Part shown: in pieces, positions 38,469 to 46,815 of the stretch
Layout of the letters: the number at the start of each line of letters is the position of its first letter
Numbering within the stretch: position 1 is the stretch's first letter
Assembly: GCF_014904705.1 (NCBI RefSeq)
Contig: NZ_JACZCQ010000014.1
Span: 57,595 to 121,594 of the forward strand
Length of the DNA: 64,000 nucleotides
Direction of reading: 5' to 3'
From: Nisaea sediminum
GTDB taxonomy: Bacteria; Pseudomonadota; Alphaproteobacteria; Thalassobaculales; Thalassobaculaceae
Made by a program: the position numbers and the translations under genes
Notes under the pieces: generated by a model
Told to the model about the DNA's origin: nothing
The model's input: the letters and a program-made list of their open reading frames with translations, nothing else
Databases searched by the model: none

Positions 38469-39386
38469 TCAGTTCGTCGGGGCCGCGAGACCGTCTGCGA
38501 CGGTGCGGGATGTGACGGTCAGAAGATCGAGATAGGACGGAACCGGCCCGTCGGCTGTGCTAAGCGAGTCGACATAAAGCTCCCCTCCATATTTGGCGCC
38601 GGTTTCCCGCGCCACCTGCTTGGCCGGCGCGGTATTGACGGTACTTTCGCAGAACACGACCGGAATGCTGTTACCGCGCACACCGTCGATCACCTTGCGG
38701 ACCTGTTGCGGCGTCCCGACCTGATCGGCGTTCATCGGCCAGAGATAGAGTTCCTTCAGGCCGAAATCGCGCGCGAGATAGCTGAAGGCACCTTCGCAGG
38801 TCACGAGCCAGCGCGAGGCTTCGGGGATCCCGGCGATGCGGCGGCGCAAGGGGTCGATCGTGCCGCGAAGCTTCTCCTTGTACGCGGCGGCGTTCGCTTC
38901 ATAGATCGTCGCGTTCGACGGATCCTGTTTCGCGAAGGCGGCGGCGATGTTGTCGATATAGATCAGCGCGTTGTCGAGGCCCATCCAGGCATGCGGATTG
39001 GGTTTGCCCTCGTAGGACCCGGATTTGATCGGGATCGGTGTAATGCCGTCGGACAAGGTGACCGAGGGGATGGGGCCGAGATGCGAGAGGAACTGTTCGA
39101 ACCAGAGCTCGAGATTGAGCCCGTTCCAGAGAATGAGATCGGCGTCGCTCGCGCGGACGATGTCCTGCGGGGTCGGCTGGTAGCCGTGGATTTCCGCACC
39201 GGGTTTGGTAATCGAGACCACTTCGGCAGCCTCGCCCGCGACGTTCGCCGCGATGTCGGCAAGGACGGTGAAGGTCGTCACGACCTTCATCTTGCCAGCG
39301 GCGAAGGCCGTGTGCACTGCCGCAACGCCGAGCGTCAGACCGACAGCGAGCATGAACAGTAACACCGTCCGCTTTGCGGATTTCAT
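38469..39386 (-). CDS. Periplasmic Mn/Fe-type metal-binding protein (cluster A-I)
   Basis: 305 residues. A signal peptide ([17 protein letters not shown] to AFA) is followed by [18 protein letters not shown]. Metal ligands expected for the family are visible: the His of EIHGYQPTP, the His of KPNPHAWMG, the Glu of CEGAF and the region VFCESTVN. It lacks the His-rich loop of zinc-specific ZnuA. ATG 39386 with AAGGGGA is preferred over the upstream start at 39431. First gene of the operon, divergent from the mntR-like gene. Confidence 0.9.
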   Translation of the reverse strand: MKSAKRTVLLFMLAVGLTLGVAAVHTAFAAGKMKVVTTFTVLADIAANVAGEAAEVVSITKPGAEIHGYQPTPQDIVRASDADLILWNGLNLELWFEQFLSHLGPIPSVTLSDGITPIPIKSGSYEGKPNPHAWMGLDNALIYIDNIAAAFAKQDPSNATIYEANAAAYKEKLRGTIDPLRRRIAGIPEASRWLVTCEGAFSYLARDFGLKELYLWPMNADQVGTPQQVRKVIDGVRGNSIPVVFCESTVNTAPAKQVARETGAKYGGELYVDSLSTADGPVPSYLDLLTVTSRTVADGLAAPTN

Positions 39387-39491
39387 TGCTTCCCCTTGGG
39401 TAGCCGGCACCAGTTGCGATGTCCCGCTCACGGATCGTGCCGGGATGTGAACTTAAATCAGATATGGATTAATTTGTTAGCGCGTCAATAG

Positions 39492-39513
39492 AAATTTAGC
39501 TTATACTAATTTT
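39492..39513. promoter_or_regulatory. Imperfect dyad between metal importer and mntR-like gene
   Basis: AAATTTAG (39492-39499), CTTATA, CTAATTTT (39506-39513): inverted arms with one mismatch. It is the most AT-rich piece of the divergent region and a candidate operator for the DtxR-type regulator. Confidence 0.45.
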
Positions 39514-39547
39514 CTGTCCGGCAAAGGAACTGGCAAAGGATCGGGAA

Positions 39548-40051
39548 TTGACACGCGGCCGCAGCACGAAAATGGCGGAAGACAGGGACATGCCGGTCAT
39601 CGATCTGGGCGATTCCACCAAGCGCGCGGCTTTGTTCGAGCGTATCCGGCGGGACCATAGCGTCGAGATCGCCGAGGATTATGTGGAACTGATCGCCGAC
39701 CTGATCGAGACCAATGGCGAGGCCCGGCTGGTCGATCTCGCGGACTTGCTCGGGGTCAGCCGGCCGACGGTGAACAACACCATCCAGCGCCTGCAGAAGG
39801 AAGGGCTTGTCGAGAGCAAGCCCTACCGCGCGATCTTCCTGACAGACAAGGGCCGTACCGTCGCCGAGCATGCACGCCAGCGGCACCATCTCGTGCTTGA
39901 GTTCCTGCACCTGATCGGCGTGCCGGCGGATATCGCCGAGGCGGATGCCGAGGGGCTGGAGCACCATCTCTCCGAACAGACGCTCGATTGCCTTGCGAAG
40001 GCGACGGAGCTGCTGAAGAAAGCTGCCTCGAAGGACAGAGGCCATTCCTGA
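39548..40051 (+). CDS. mntR: DtxR/MntR-family metal-dependent regulator
   Basis: 167 residues. An N-terminal winged helix (ELIADLIETNGEARLVDLAD, VSRPTVNNTIQRLQKEGLV) and a dimerisation/metal domain (HARQRHHLVLEFLHLIGVP, EGLEHHLSEQTLDCL) match MntR-type proteins. It probably represses the divergent importer when Mn is abundant. TTG 39548 has AAGGA before it; ATG 39572 is the alternative and lacks a site. The symbol is by family and context only. Confidence 0.85.
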   Translation: MTRGRSTKMAEDRDMPVIDLGDSTKRAALFERIRRDHSVEIAEDYVELIADLIETNGEARLVDLADLLGVSRPTVNNTIQRLQKEGLVESKPYRAIFLTDKGRTVAEHARQRHHLVLEFLHLIGVPADIAEADAEGLEHHLSEQTLDCLAKATELLKKAASKDRGHS

Positions 40052-40130
40052 TTTGCGCCTGTACGGACTTCCTGATTGACCATACGATCATGCGTTTTTC
40101 CCGCTGATCTCTCTTCCCTGGAACAGTCCT

Positions 40131-41237
40131 ATGGCCGAATTCTCCGCTGAGCCCACGATCCCGAAGCCCGCGCTGCGTGCGCTCCCTGACCCGGGCCGCC
40201 CGCCGATCGAGGCGGACGCCGGCAAAGGGCCGATCCGGCGGATGAACCTCAACGAGTCGCCGATCCAGCCCTCGCCGAAAGCGATCGCGGCGATGCAGGA
40301 CGCCTGCGCGCGGGTGAACCGCTATCCGGACCCGCAATGGCGCGCCCTGACCGCCGCGATCTCGGAGGCGACGGGGATCCCGCAGCACCGCATCGTCATG
40401 GGCAACGGTAGCGACGAGGCGATCGTCTCCGCAGGCCGTCTCGCGGTCTCGCCGGGGGACGAGGTGGTGGTGCCGATGCCATCCTTCCCGAGCTACAACA
40501 ACGCCGCGGTGCTGAACGGCGGAACCGTCGTGACCGTCCCGGTCAAGACCGACGGCAGCAACGACGTGGACGGGCTGATCGCGGCCTGTACGCCGAAGAC
40601 CCGCATCGTCTTCGCCGCCTCACCGAACAATCCGACCGGCGCCATCCTCAGCTCGGCGGAGGTCGCGCGGCTGGCGGCAGGCGTGCCTGACACGGCATTG
40701 CTGGTTCTGGACGAGGCTTATTACGAGTTCGGCATCCATGCCGGCGGCGAGGACCATCTGAAGGTGATGGAAACCCGCAAAGGGCCATGGGCCGTGTTCA
40801 GGACCTTCTCGAAGGCTTACGGACTGGCCGGAATCCGAGTCGGTTATGTGCTCGCCGGGTCCGACGAGATTGCGAAGGCGTTCCAGAAAGTCCGCAGTGT
40901 CTTCAACGTGAACGCGGTCGCCCAGGCGGGCGCGCTCGCAGCCTGGCAGGATACGGCACATCGCGAGATGCTGCTGGAAAAGACCCGGATCGAGCGGGAG
41001 CGTCTCGTCGCGGGTCTGACCGAACTCGGCGCGGAACCCTTTCCGACGGTGGCCAACTTCGTCACCGCGAAGATGGACCGGCCGGCGGCGGACATCGTCT
41101 CGGCGCTCACGCAGCAGGGCGTCATGATCGGCCGCCTGATGCATCCCGGATACGAGAACTATATCCGCGTGACCGTCGGCAGCCCCGAGGATACGGATGC
41201 CTTTCTCGCCGCGCTGAAGGACGTTCTGGCGGGGTAG
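40131..41237 (+). CDS. hisC: Histidinol-phosphate aminotransferase family protein
   Basis: 368-residue class I/II PLP enzyme: LNESPIQPSPKAI, GNGSDEAIV, AASPNNPTGAI, LVLDEAYYEFG and TFSKAYGLAGIRVGY with the PLP Lys. It is HisC-like in length and motifs, but the isolated location away from his genes leaves open another amino-acid substrate. It ends ahead of a convergent gene. Confidence 0.82.
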   Translation: MAEFSAEPTIPKPALRALPDPGRPPIEADAGKGPIRRMNLNESPIQPSPKAIAAMQDACARVNRYPDPQWRALTAAISEATGIPQHRIVMGNGSDEAIVSAGRLAVSPGDEVVVPMPSFPSYNNAAVLNGGTVVTVPVKTDGSNDVDGLIAACTPKTRIVFAASPNNPTGAILSSAEVARLAAGVPDTALLVLDEAYYEFGIHAGGEDHLKVMETRKGPWAVFRTFSKAYGLAGIRVGYVLAGSDEIAKAFQKVRSVFNVNAVAQAGALAAWQDTAHREMLLEKTRIERERLVAGLTELGAEPFPTVANFVTAKMDRPAADIVSALTQQGVMIGRLMHPGYENYIRVTVGSPEDTDAFLAALKDVLAG

Positions 41238-41261
41238 GACCCGGCGGGAAGCCGGGAGACG

Positions 41262-42005
41262 TCAGCCTCCGAACGGGAAATGCCCGAGGCGCAGGAACGG
41301 CTTCGACCTGTTCTCCTGATGAAACACGGAGACGGCGTCGATCCTGACTGGCGTCGCGAGCGCGTCCGCGCCGTGCTTCAGGATCTCGCGCAACAGCGCC
41401 TCGCGTTCCTCGTCGTCCCGGATCCGCTTCGACAGCGTCATGTGGAAACGGAATTCGTTCATCACGTAGGGATAGCCCCAGCGTTGCAGCATCAGTTCCT
41501 GCTGGCTCGAGAGTCCGGCGGCCCGGCGCTTCTCCAGTTCCGCGTCGCTCGGCAGCGCGCGCAGGGAATCGAAGTCACGGACGCCGTCGGCGGCGAGCTC
41601 GCGCATCGCCGCCTTGCTCTCCTTCTGCATCAGGGCGAGGAAGCCGGAGAGATCGCGGGCGACGAGATTGACTTCGAATGAAGCGCGACCGGCTGCAAAT
41701 CGCGCCGCCTGGTCCATCAGATCGTCGGCTGTCCGGCCGGCCTTCAGATGGAACGGCGGTTTCAGCGTTGCGTGAAAGCCGTACCCGCGGGCGGTCGCCG
41801 TCAGGGCTTTCTGACTCTCTGCATCGAACCCGTCGAGCGCCGGCTGCTCCAGTTCCTCGCCGCTGATCGCGTCGCGTCCGAGCCAGCTCGAGCCGAAGCG
41901 GTGCAGCACGGTGTCCGCGTCCGGCGCGAAATAGATCGCGTAGCGCGGGCTGTCGGGATCCGTTGACGGTGCGGGAGCCGGAAAATTCGGTGTGCTGCTG
42001 GTCAT
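41262..42005 (-). CDS. DUF1045 family protein (2H phosphoesterase-like, phosphonate-linked)
   Basis: 247 residues. YAIYFAPD start, YGFHATLKPPF and FRFHMTLSKR carry the two HxT motifs of the 2H phosphoesterase fold. DUF1045 proteins commonly sit in phosphonate (C-P lyase) gene clusters. Here it diverges from phnM with 90 bases between. No other phn gene is in the window. Confidence 0.82.
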   Translation of the reverse strand: MTSSTPNFPAPAPSTDPDSPRYAIYFAPDADTVLHRFGSSWLGRDAISGEELEQPALDGFDAESQKALTATARGYGFHATLKPPFHLKAGRTADDLMDQAARFAAGRASFEVNLVARDLSGFLALMQKESKAAMRELAADGVRDFDSLRALPSDAELEKRRAAGLSSQQELMLQRWGYPYVMNEFRFHMTLSKRIRDDEEREALLREILKHGADALATPVRIDAVSVFHQENRSKPFLRLGHFPFGG

Positions 42006-42095
42006 GATGCAAAGGACTCCGAAAGGTTCATCTCACTGTCAGGCCGACTGTGTATATTCGCCTTATGACATGGCTCACCGGATCGGAGAAGTGCG

Positions 42096-43250
42096 TTGGG
42101 GGCGTTGATTCAGGGGGGACGCGTGCTTGTCCCGGGAGAAGGTCTTGTCGAGACCAGCATCAGGATCGAAGAGGACCGGGTCGCCGCGGTCGGGGTCGAT
42201 GCCGCGCCGCGTGACCGCGTCGTGGATGCGGCCGGTCTCCTCGTGCTTCCGGGGATCGTCGACCTGCACGGGGACGCCTTCGAGCGTCAGCTCATGCCGC
42301 GTCCCGGCGTGCATTTCCCGACCGAGGTCGCCTTCGCCGATACCGACCGGCAGCTGATCTCGAACGGCATCACCACCGCCTATCACGCCGTCACTTACTC
42401 GTGGGAGCCGGGCCTGCGCGGGCGGGACACGGTGATCGAGATCATCGACGGGCTGGACGAGGCCCGGTCGCGCCTCCTCGCCGATTCGCGCTTTCATCTC
42501 CGCTACGAGCTCTACAATCTCGATGTCGCCGACGAAGTGGTGGACTGGATGCGGAACGGCCGGGTCGATCTGCTGGCCTTCAACGAGCACATGGCACCGA
42601 TCCTTCGCAAGGTCGAAAGGGGCGAACCGCTCGGCACCTATACCGGCCGGACCGGGCTCTCCGAACCGGACTTCCTTGCGCTCGTGCGCGGGCTTGCGGC
42701 GCGGAGCGAGGAGGTGCAGCCGACCGTGAGCCGTCTGGCCGAGACCGCACTCGCCAACGGCATTCCGATGGCCTCCCACGACGACCGGACGCCGGACGAG
42801 CGGCGGCATTTCAACGCCCTTGGCTGCGGGATCGCGGAATTTCCACTGACCCTCGACGCGGCGGAGGAGAGCCGGAAGCTCGGCAATACCGCGATCTTCG
42901 GCGCGCCGAATGTGCTGCGTGGAGGCAGTCACATGAAGGATGGCGGGATCCGGGCGGCGGACGAAGTGCGTGCCGGACGCTGCACGGCGCTGGTCTCCGA
43001 CTATTACTATCCGTCACTGCCGCAAGCGCCGTTCATCCTGGCGGCGGCAGGCGATGCCGATTTCGCCGATGCCTGGAACCTGATTTCGCGCAATCCTGCC
43101 CGCGCCGCCGGCCTTGATGACAGAGGCGAAATCGCCGCCGGCCAACGTGCGGATATCCTGTTCGTTTCTCCGCCGTCCGGTGACGGCCGCGCCGAGATCC
43201 GGGCCACGTTCTGCCGCGGTCGCCCGGTTCTCGTTTCCGACTGGATCTGA
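42096..43250 (+). CDS. phnM: PhnM-type triphosphate diphosphohydrolase
   Basis: 384-residue amidohydrolase: LPGIVDLHGDAFER metal-ligand region, ITTAYHAVTYSWEP, ASHDDRTPDERR, and a late NPARAAGLDDRGEIAAGQRAD block. PhnM removes diphosphate from ribose-1-methylphosphonate triphosphate in C-P bond cleavage. Start TTG 42096 lies behind GGAG. Complete in length; its partners must lie elsewhere or the enzyme has another role. Confidence 0.87.
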   Translation: MGALIQGGRVLVPGEGLVETSIRIEEDRVAAVGVDAAPRDRVVDAAGLLVLPGIVDLHGDAFERQLMPRPGVHFPTEVAFADTDRQLISNGITTAYHAVTYSWEPGLRGRDTVIEIIDGLDEARSRLLADSRFHLRYELYNLDVADEVVDWMRNGRVDLLAFNEHMAPILRKVERGEPLGTYTGRTGLSEPDFLALVRGLAARSEEVQPTVSRLAETALANGIPMASHDDRTPDERRHFNALGCGIAEFPLTLDAAEESRKLGNTAIFGAPNVLRGGSHMKDGGIRAADEVRAGRCTALVSDYYYPSLPQAPFILAAAGDADFADAWNLISRNPARAAGLDDRGEIAAGQRADILFVSPPSGDGRAEIRATFCRGRPVLVSDWI

Positions 43251-43371
43251 GCTGGCGGATTGCCGCGCGCCAAGTGGGGTTGTTGCAATGCTTGGCGGAA
43301 ATACTCCGCCGCATTACGCTGCATGCTAATATGCGTTCGGAAATGCAAAACGAAGTGAAAGCGGAATTCAC

Positions 43372-43854
43372 GTGAGCTCAGAGGATACGCCCCTAGAAAC
43401 TGCAGTGATCGGGGAAGGAACAATCCTCGAAAGCGACCGGGTCAGGCAGATTGTCGCGCAATGGAACGATCTCAGAGCCGATCGCATCGGACCCAGACGG
43501 TGCGAGGTCGATCCGATCGACCTGTTCGACTTCCTGCCGAATCTCGCGATGATCAAGGTGATGGACGGCAATGACCCGTTCCAGTTCAGCCTGATCGGAA
43601 CGGGGCTTGCAAAGATATACGGACTTGTCACGCGTCAGTTTGTGTCCAGTGCCGTGTTCCCCGGGCCGACGAAGGAGGTTCTCCAGCAAGCGCTCGAACT
43701 TTGCGCGACCGCACGCGCTCCGGTTCACGGGATATGGCGCCGGGTGAAGACGGTGAACGACGTCAAAGTGGATATCGAAGTCGTGTTACTGCCGATCTCC
43801 GAGGATGGCGCCGAGGTCAGCCGGATCCTCTGCTATCACGTGATCGCTTTGTGA
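43372..43854 (+). CDS. PAS-domain protein (PAS_5-like)
   Basis: 160 residues. RVRQIVAQWNDLRADRIGP leads into a PAS-like core (PNLAMIKVMDGNDPFQFSLIGTGLAKIYG) of the type found singly in many Rhodospirillales. No output domain is present. Start GTG 43372. A hairpin GGCGGA/TCCGCC at 43294-43310 precedes it. The ligand and partner are unknown. Confidence 0.75.
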   Translation: MSSEDTPLETAVIGEGTILESDRVRQIVAQWNDLRADRIGPRRCEVDPIDLFDFLPNLAMIKVMDGNDPFQFSLIGTGLAKIYGLVTRQFVSSAVFPGPTKEVLQQALELCATARAPVHGIWRRVKTVNDVKVDIEVVLLPISEDGAEVSRILCYHVIAL

Positions 43855-43857
43855 AAG

Positions 43858-44103
43858 CTATTCGATGCCGAGCGCGACCTTGTAGAGTTCGAGCAGGTGC
43901 TCCTGCTCCTGCAGATCGTCCTTGTCCAGTTTCCGGAGCTTCAGGATCTGGCGCATCGTCTTCACGTCGAAGCCGTTGCCCTTGGCTTCCGCGAACACGT
44001 CCTTGATATCCGCGGCCAGCGCGGCCTTCTCTTCTTCGAGCCGCTCGATCCGTTCGATATAGGAACGCAGCTGGTCCGCAGCGATACCGCCGACATCGGT
44101 CAT
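43858..44103 (-). CDS. gapR: GapR family DNA-binding protein (DUF2312)
   Basis: 81 residues, nearly all helical: QLRSYIERIERLEEEKAAL, a DIKDVFAEAKGNGFDVKTMR hinge and a LRKLDKDDLQEQEHLLELY helix. This is the GapR pattern; in Caulobacter GapR binds AT-rich overtwisted DNA and aids replication. GGGGA precedes ATG 44103. It is its own unit, with a terminator and promoter packed into the 80 bases upstream. Confidence 0.93.
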   Translation of the reverse strand: MTDVGGIAADQLRSYIERIERLEEEKAALAADIKDVFAEAKGNGFDVKTMRQILKLRKLDKDDLQEQEHLLELYKVALGIE

Positions 44104-44126
44104 GAAATATCCCCGTAACTGGAAGG

Positions 44127-44161
44127 AAAAAACGAGCGGACAATAGTCAGGCCGTCCGCTC
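44127..44161 (-). terminator. Terminator after the DUF1244 gene
   Basis: On the minus strand GAGCGGAC (44161-44154) and GTCCGCTC (44141-44134) form an 8-bp stem with a 12-base loop, followed by G and six Ts (44132-44127). A second perfect hairpin, CATCAAGC-GCT-GCTTGATG (44163-44181), stands just upstream of it. Confidence 0.75.
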
Positions 44162-44168
44162 CCATCAA
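44140..44168 (-). promoter_or_regulatory. Candidate gapR promoter inside the terminator
   Basis: On the minus strand TTGATG (44168-44163), 17 bases, TATTGT (44145-44140). The -10 lies across the terminator loop and 3' arm, so upstream termination and gapR initiation would share the same bases. Confidence 0.4.
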
Positions 44169-44183
44169 GCGCTGCTTGATGCC

Positions 44184-44507
44184 TCAGTGACTCTGTTTCG
44201 CCATCTCGGCGTCGAAAGCCTTTTTCTGCTCGGTGGAGGCTTCCTTCTGGTACTTCGCCTTCCAGTCGCCGTACGGCTCGCCATAGACGATTTCCCGTGC
44301 CGCGTCGTAATCGAGCTCGAGATTCCGCGACTCGGCCTCCGCCAGGTACCATTTCGAGAGGCAGTTGCGGCAGAAACCGGCGAGGTTCATCAGATCGATA
44401 TTCTGCACGTCCTTGCGCTCGTCGAGATGGGCGAGCAGCCGCCGGAAGGCGGCGGCCTCGAGTTCGGTACGGGTCTGCTGGTCAAATTTGTCTGCCGGAT
44501 GGCTCAT
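44184..44507 (-). CDS. DUF1244 family protein
   Basis: 107 residues with the family core AAFRRLLAHLDERKDVQNIDLMNLAGFCRN split as an N-terminal helix and an FCRNCLSKWY motif whose two Cys may bind metal. The end is highly charged (DWKAKYQKEASTEQKKAFD). Function of the family is unknown; it is widespread in alphaproteobacteria. ATG 44507 follows GGGAG; GTG 44516 is an alternative. Confidence 0.88.
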   Translation of the reverse strand: MSHPADKFDQQTRTELEAAAFRRLLAHLDERKDVQNIDLMNLAGFCRNCLSKWYLAEAESRNLELDYDAAREIVYGEPYGDWKAKYQKEASTEQKKAFDAEMAKQSH

Positions 44508-44547
44508 TGCTTCCACTCCCTCGCGCGGTGCGCGTTCGTTTCCTGTC

Positions 44548-45321
44548 TCAGAGAGTAATGGACGCCAGCGCGATTTCCAGAGCGTTCCCGAAAATCTCCG
44601 CCCATTTCCGTGCGCCCGCCCCGTCGGCGATCAGGTCCTGACGGAACTCGACCGCGACATGCGGCAGGCCGCGCGCTTCCGGATGGGCATTGAGCGAGAA
44701 GCCGCCCACCCCTCTGCCGGAATAGGGTTCGTTGTCGCCGATGGAGAGAGTGAGATCCTCCCGCAGAATATCGATCAGCGGACGGGCAAGGCGCTCGTCC
44801 TCGTTCCAGAGAATGCCGATCTCCCAGGGACGCCAGGTGCCGCCGTCGCGAAGCTGCGGCGTGAAGCTGTGCAGCGCGACGACGACCGGGATCCGCCCAT
44901 CCGCTTCCATCGCCTCGATCCGGCTTCGGATGGCGGCATGATAGGGCTCGAAGATCTCGCGCCGCCGGGCGTTGCGCTGCGCATCGGTCAAAGCCCAGTT
45001 GCCGGGAACCTCCGTCCCGTCCGCGACTTCCGGCATCGAGCCGGGGGCTTCGGGCACCCGATTGCAGTCGATCACCAAGCGCGAAAAACAGGAGTGCACC
45101 ATCGGCGCGTCGAACCGGTCGGAGAGGTAGTTTCCCGCCCATTCGATCCCGATATCGTAGCCGATATGCCGGCCGAGTTCGTCATCCGGAAGGCCGAGCC
45201 GGTCGAGCGAGACCGGGACCGTGTTGCGGTGATGGTCGGAGATGAAGAGCAGGCGGGAGGCACCGTCGGGATTGCGTTCCCCGTATGGTGCCGGGTCCCG
45301 GTCGGTCAGGATCGTGGCCAT
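44548..45321 (-). CDS. N-formylglutamate amidohydrolase family protein
   Basis: 257 residues: LLFISDHHRNTVPVSLDRLG, IGYDIGIEWAGNYLSDRF, SCFSRLVIDCNR, VVALHSFTP and AVEFRQDLI. These are the FGase-family landmarks (HHRN, D-IG, SR..D-NR, E-RQD). The family hydrolyses N-formylglutamate in histidine breakdown or related N-acyl amino acids; no hut genes are beside it. It precedes DUF1244 by 40 bases and may be cotranscribed with it. Confidence 0.85.
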   Translation of the reverse strand: MATILTDRDPAPYGERNPDGASRLLFISDHHRNTVPVSLDRLGLPDDELGRHIGYDIGIEWAGNYLSDRFDAPMVHSCFSRLVIDCNRVPEAPGSMPEVADGTEVPGNWALTDAQRNARRREIFEPYHAAIRSRIEAMEADGRIPVVVALHSFTPQLRDGGTWRPWEIGILWNEDERLARPLIDILREDLTLSIGDNEPYSGRGVGGFSLNAHPEARGLPHVAVEFRQDLIADGAGARKWAEIFGNALEIALASITL

Positions 45322-45453
45322 GTCTATCCAGAGCGAGAGGCTGTAATCGAAGCGATCTATCGCCTTTTTGAGCACCGCTGGCAAGCGGCTCCGGGCCGCT
45401 TGTCCGGGGAGGATGCCCGGAATAGACTCGGCCCGCTTTTGCGAGGGAGTGAC

Positions 45454-46755
45454 ATGAGTTCCGAGGCAGACTTTCTGAAATCGCTGTTCGACGCCGCCGT
45501 TTCTGCGGCCGACCCCGGGCGCTGTCTCCCGCCGTTTCTGGACAGGGTCTTCGCTGAGCCTGTCGCGGGCCGCATCGTCGTGCTCGGGGCCGGCAAGGCG
45601 AGCGGCGCGATGGCGAAGGCTGTCGAGGATTACATGCAGGAGAGGCAGCCGGACCTGTCCTACTCCGGACTTGTCGTGACGCGCTACGAGCATGCCTTGC
45701 CTTGCCGTCAGATCGAGATTGTCGAGGCGGCTCATCCGGTACCGGACGAAAACGGTCGCGAGGCCGCCCGGCGCATTCTCGAGATCGCCGAGACCCTCGG
45801 TCCGGACGATCTCGCGCTTTGTCTGATTTCCGGCGGCGGCTCGGCATTGCTGACTGCGCCGGCCGAAGGTCTCGATTTCGAGGAGAAGCAGGCGTTGAAC
45901 GGGGCGCTGCTGAAATCAGGCGCGACGATCCATGAGATGAACTGCGTGAGGAAGCATCTCTCCGCCATCAAGGGAGGCAGACTTGCCGCCGCGGCGGCAC
46001 CGGCACGGCTGGTGACGCTCGCGATCTCCGACGTGCCCGGAGACGATCTCGACGTCATCGCGTCCGGTCCGACCGTGCCGGACCCGACGACCCTCGCCGA
46101 CGCTATCGCCATCATTAAAAAATATGGCCTCGAGATTCCGTCCGGGGTTCGGGCGCTGCTCGACGATCCGCGAAACGAGACGCCGAAAGCGGGCGATCCG
46201 GCATTCGCGCGGACCGAGACCCACCTCGTCGCGGCACCGCAGCGCTCGCTCGAGGCGGCGGCGGAGGCTGCGCGGGCGGCAGGCGTGACCCCGCTGATCC
46301 TCGGCGACTCGATCGAGGGCGAGAGCCGGGAGGTGGCAAAGATGCATGCCGCCATCGCGGCGCAAGTGGCGCGCCACGGGCAGCCGCTCGGCGCGCCGGC
46401 GGTTCTGCTCTCGGGGGGCGAGACGACTGTCACGGTCCGCGGTTCCGGGCGCGGCGGGCGGAATGCCGAATTCCTGCTCTCGCTTCTGGTCACGATGCAG
46501 GAGCGGATGCCTGATTGCCGCGAGCGCATCTCCGCGATCGCCTGCGACACCGACGGGATCGACGGCACCGAGGACAATGCGGGCTGCGTAATGACCGGGT
46601 CGATCCACGCGCGGCTGGCGGATGGCCTGGCCGATCCGAAGCCCTATCTTGCAAACAATGACGGGTATAGCTTCTTCGGGAAGGCGGGCGGGCTGGTCAT
46701 GACGGGACCGACGCTCACGAACGTGAACGACTTCCGGGCTATCCTGATCCGGTGA
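45454..46755 (+). CDS. Glycerate 2-kinase (MOFRL/GckA family)
   Basis: 433 residues: RIVVLGAGKASGAMAKAVE, AHPVPDENG, CLISGGGSALLTAP, NCVRKHLSAIKGGRLA, LAISDVPGDDLDVIASGPT and a C-terminal MOFRL domain (LLSGGETTVTVRGSGRGGRN). Phosphorylates glycerate to 2-phosphoglycerate, which feeds pyruvate kinase, encoded 60 bases downstream. ATG 45454 follows GAGGGAG. Confidence 0.92.
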   Translation: MSSEADFLKSLFDAAVSAADPGRCLPPFLDRVFAEPVAGRIVVLGAGKASGAMAKAVEDYMQERQPDLSYSGLVVTRYEHALPCRQIEIVEAAHPVPDENGREAARRILEIAETLGPDDLALCLISGGGSALLTAPAEGLDFEEKQALNGALLKSGATIHEMNCVRKHLSAIKGGRLAAAAAPARLVTLAISDVPGDDLDVIASGPTVPDPTTLADAIAIIKKYGLEIPSGVRALLDDPRNETPKAGDPAFARTETHLVAAPQRSLEAAAEAARAAGVTPLILGDSIEGESREVAKMHAAIAAQVARHGQPLGAPAVLLSGGETTVTVRGSGRGGRNAEFLLSLLVTMQERMPDCRERISAIACDTDGIDGTEDNAGCVMTGSIHARLADGLADPKPYLANNDGYSFFGKAGGLVMTGPTLTNVNDFRAILIR

Positions 46756-46815
46756 TCGTTACAGGTCCCGCAATGACGGTTTGAATTGTCATCTGGCTCG
46801 CGTTTAACTGGCATC

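Noticed and set aside
39492..39513. Possible second Irr (ICE) box
   Set aside because: The arms and 6-base spacer do not fit TTAGAA-N3-TTCTAA; kept only as a candidate operator of the mntR-like protein.
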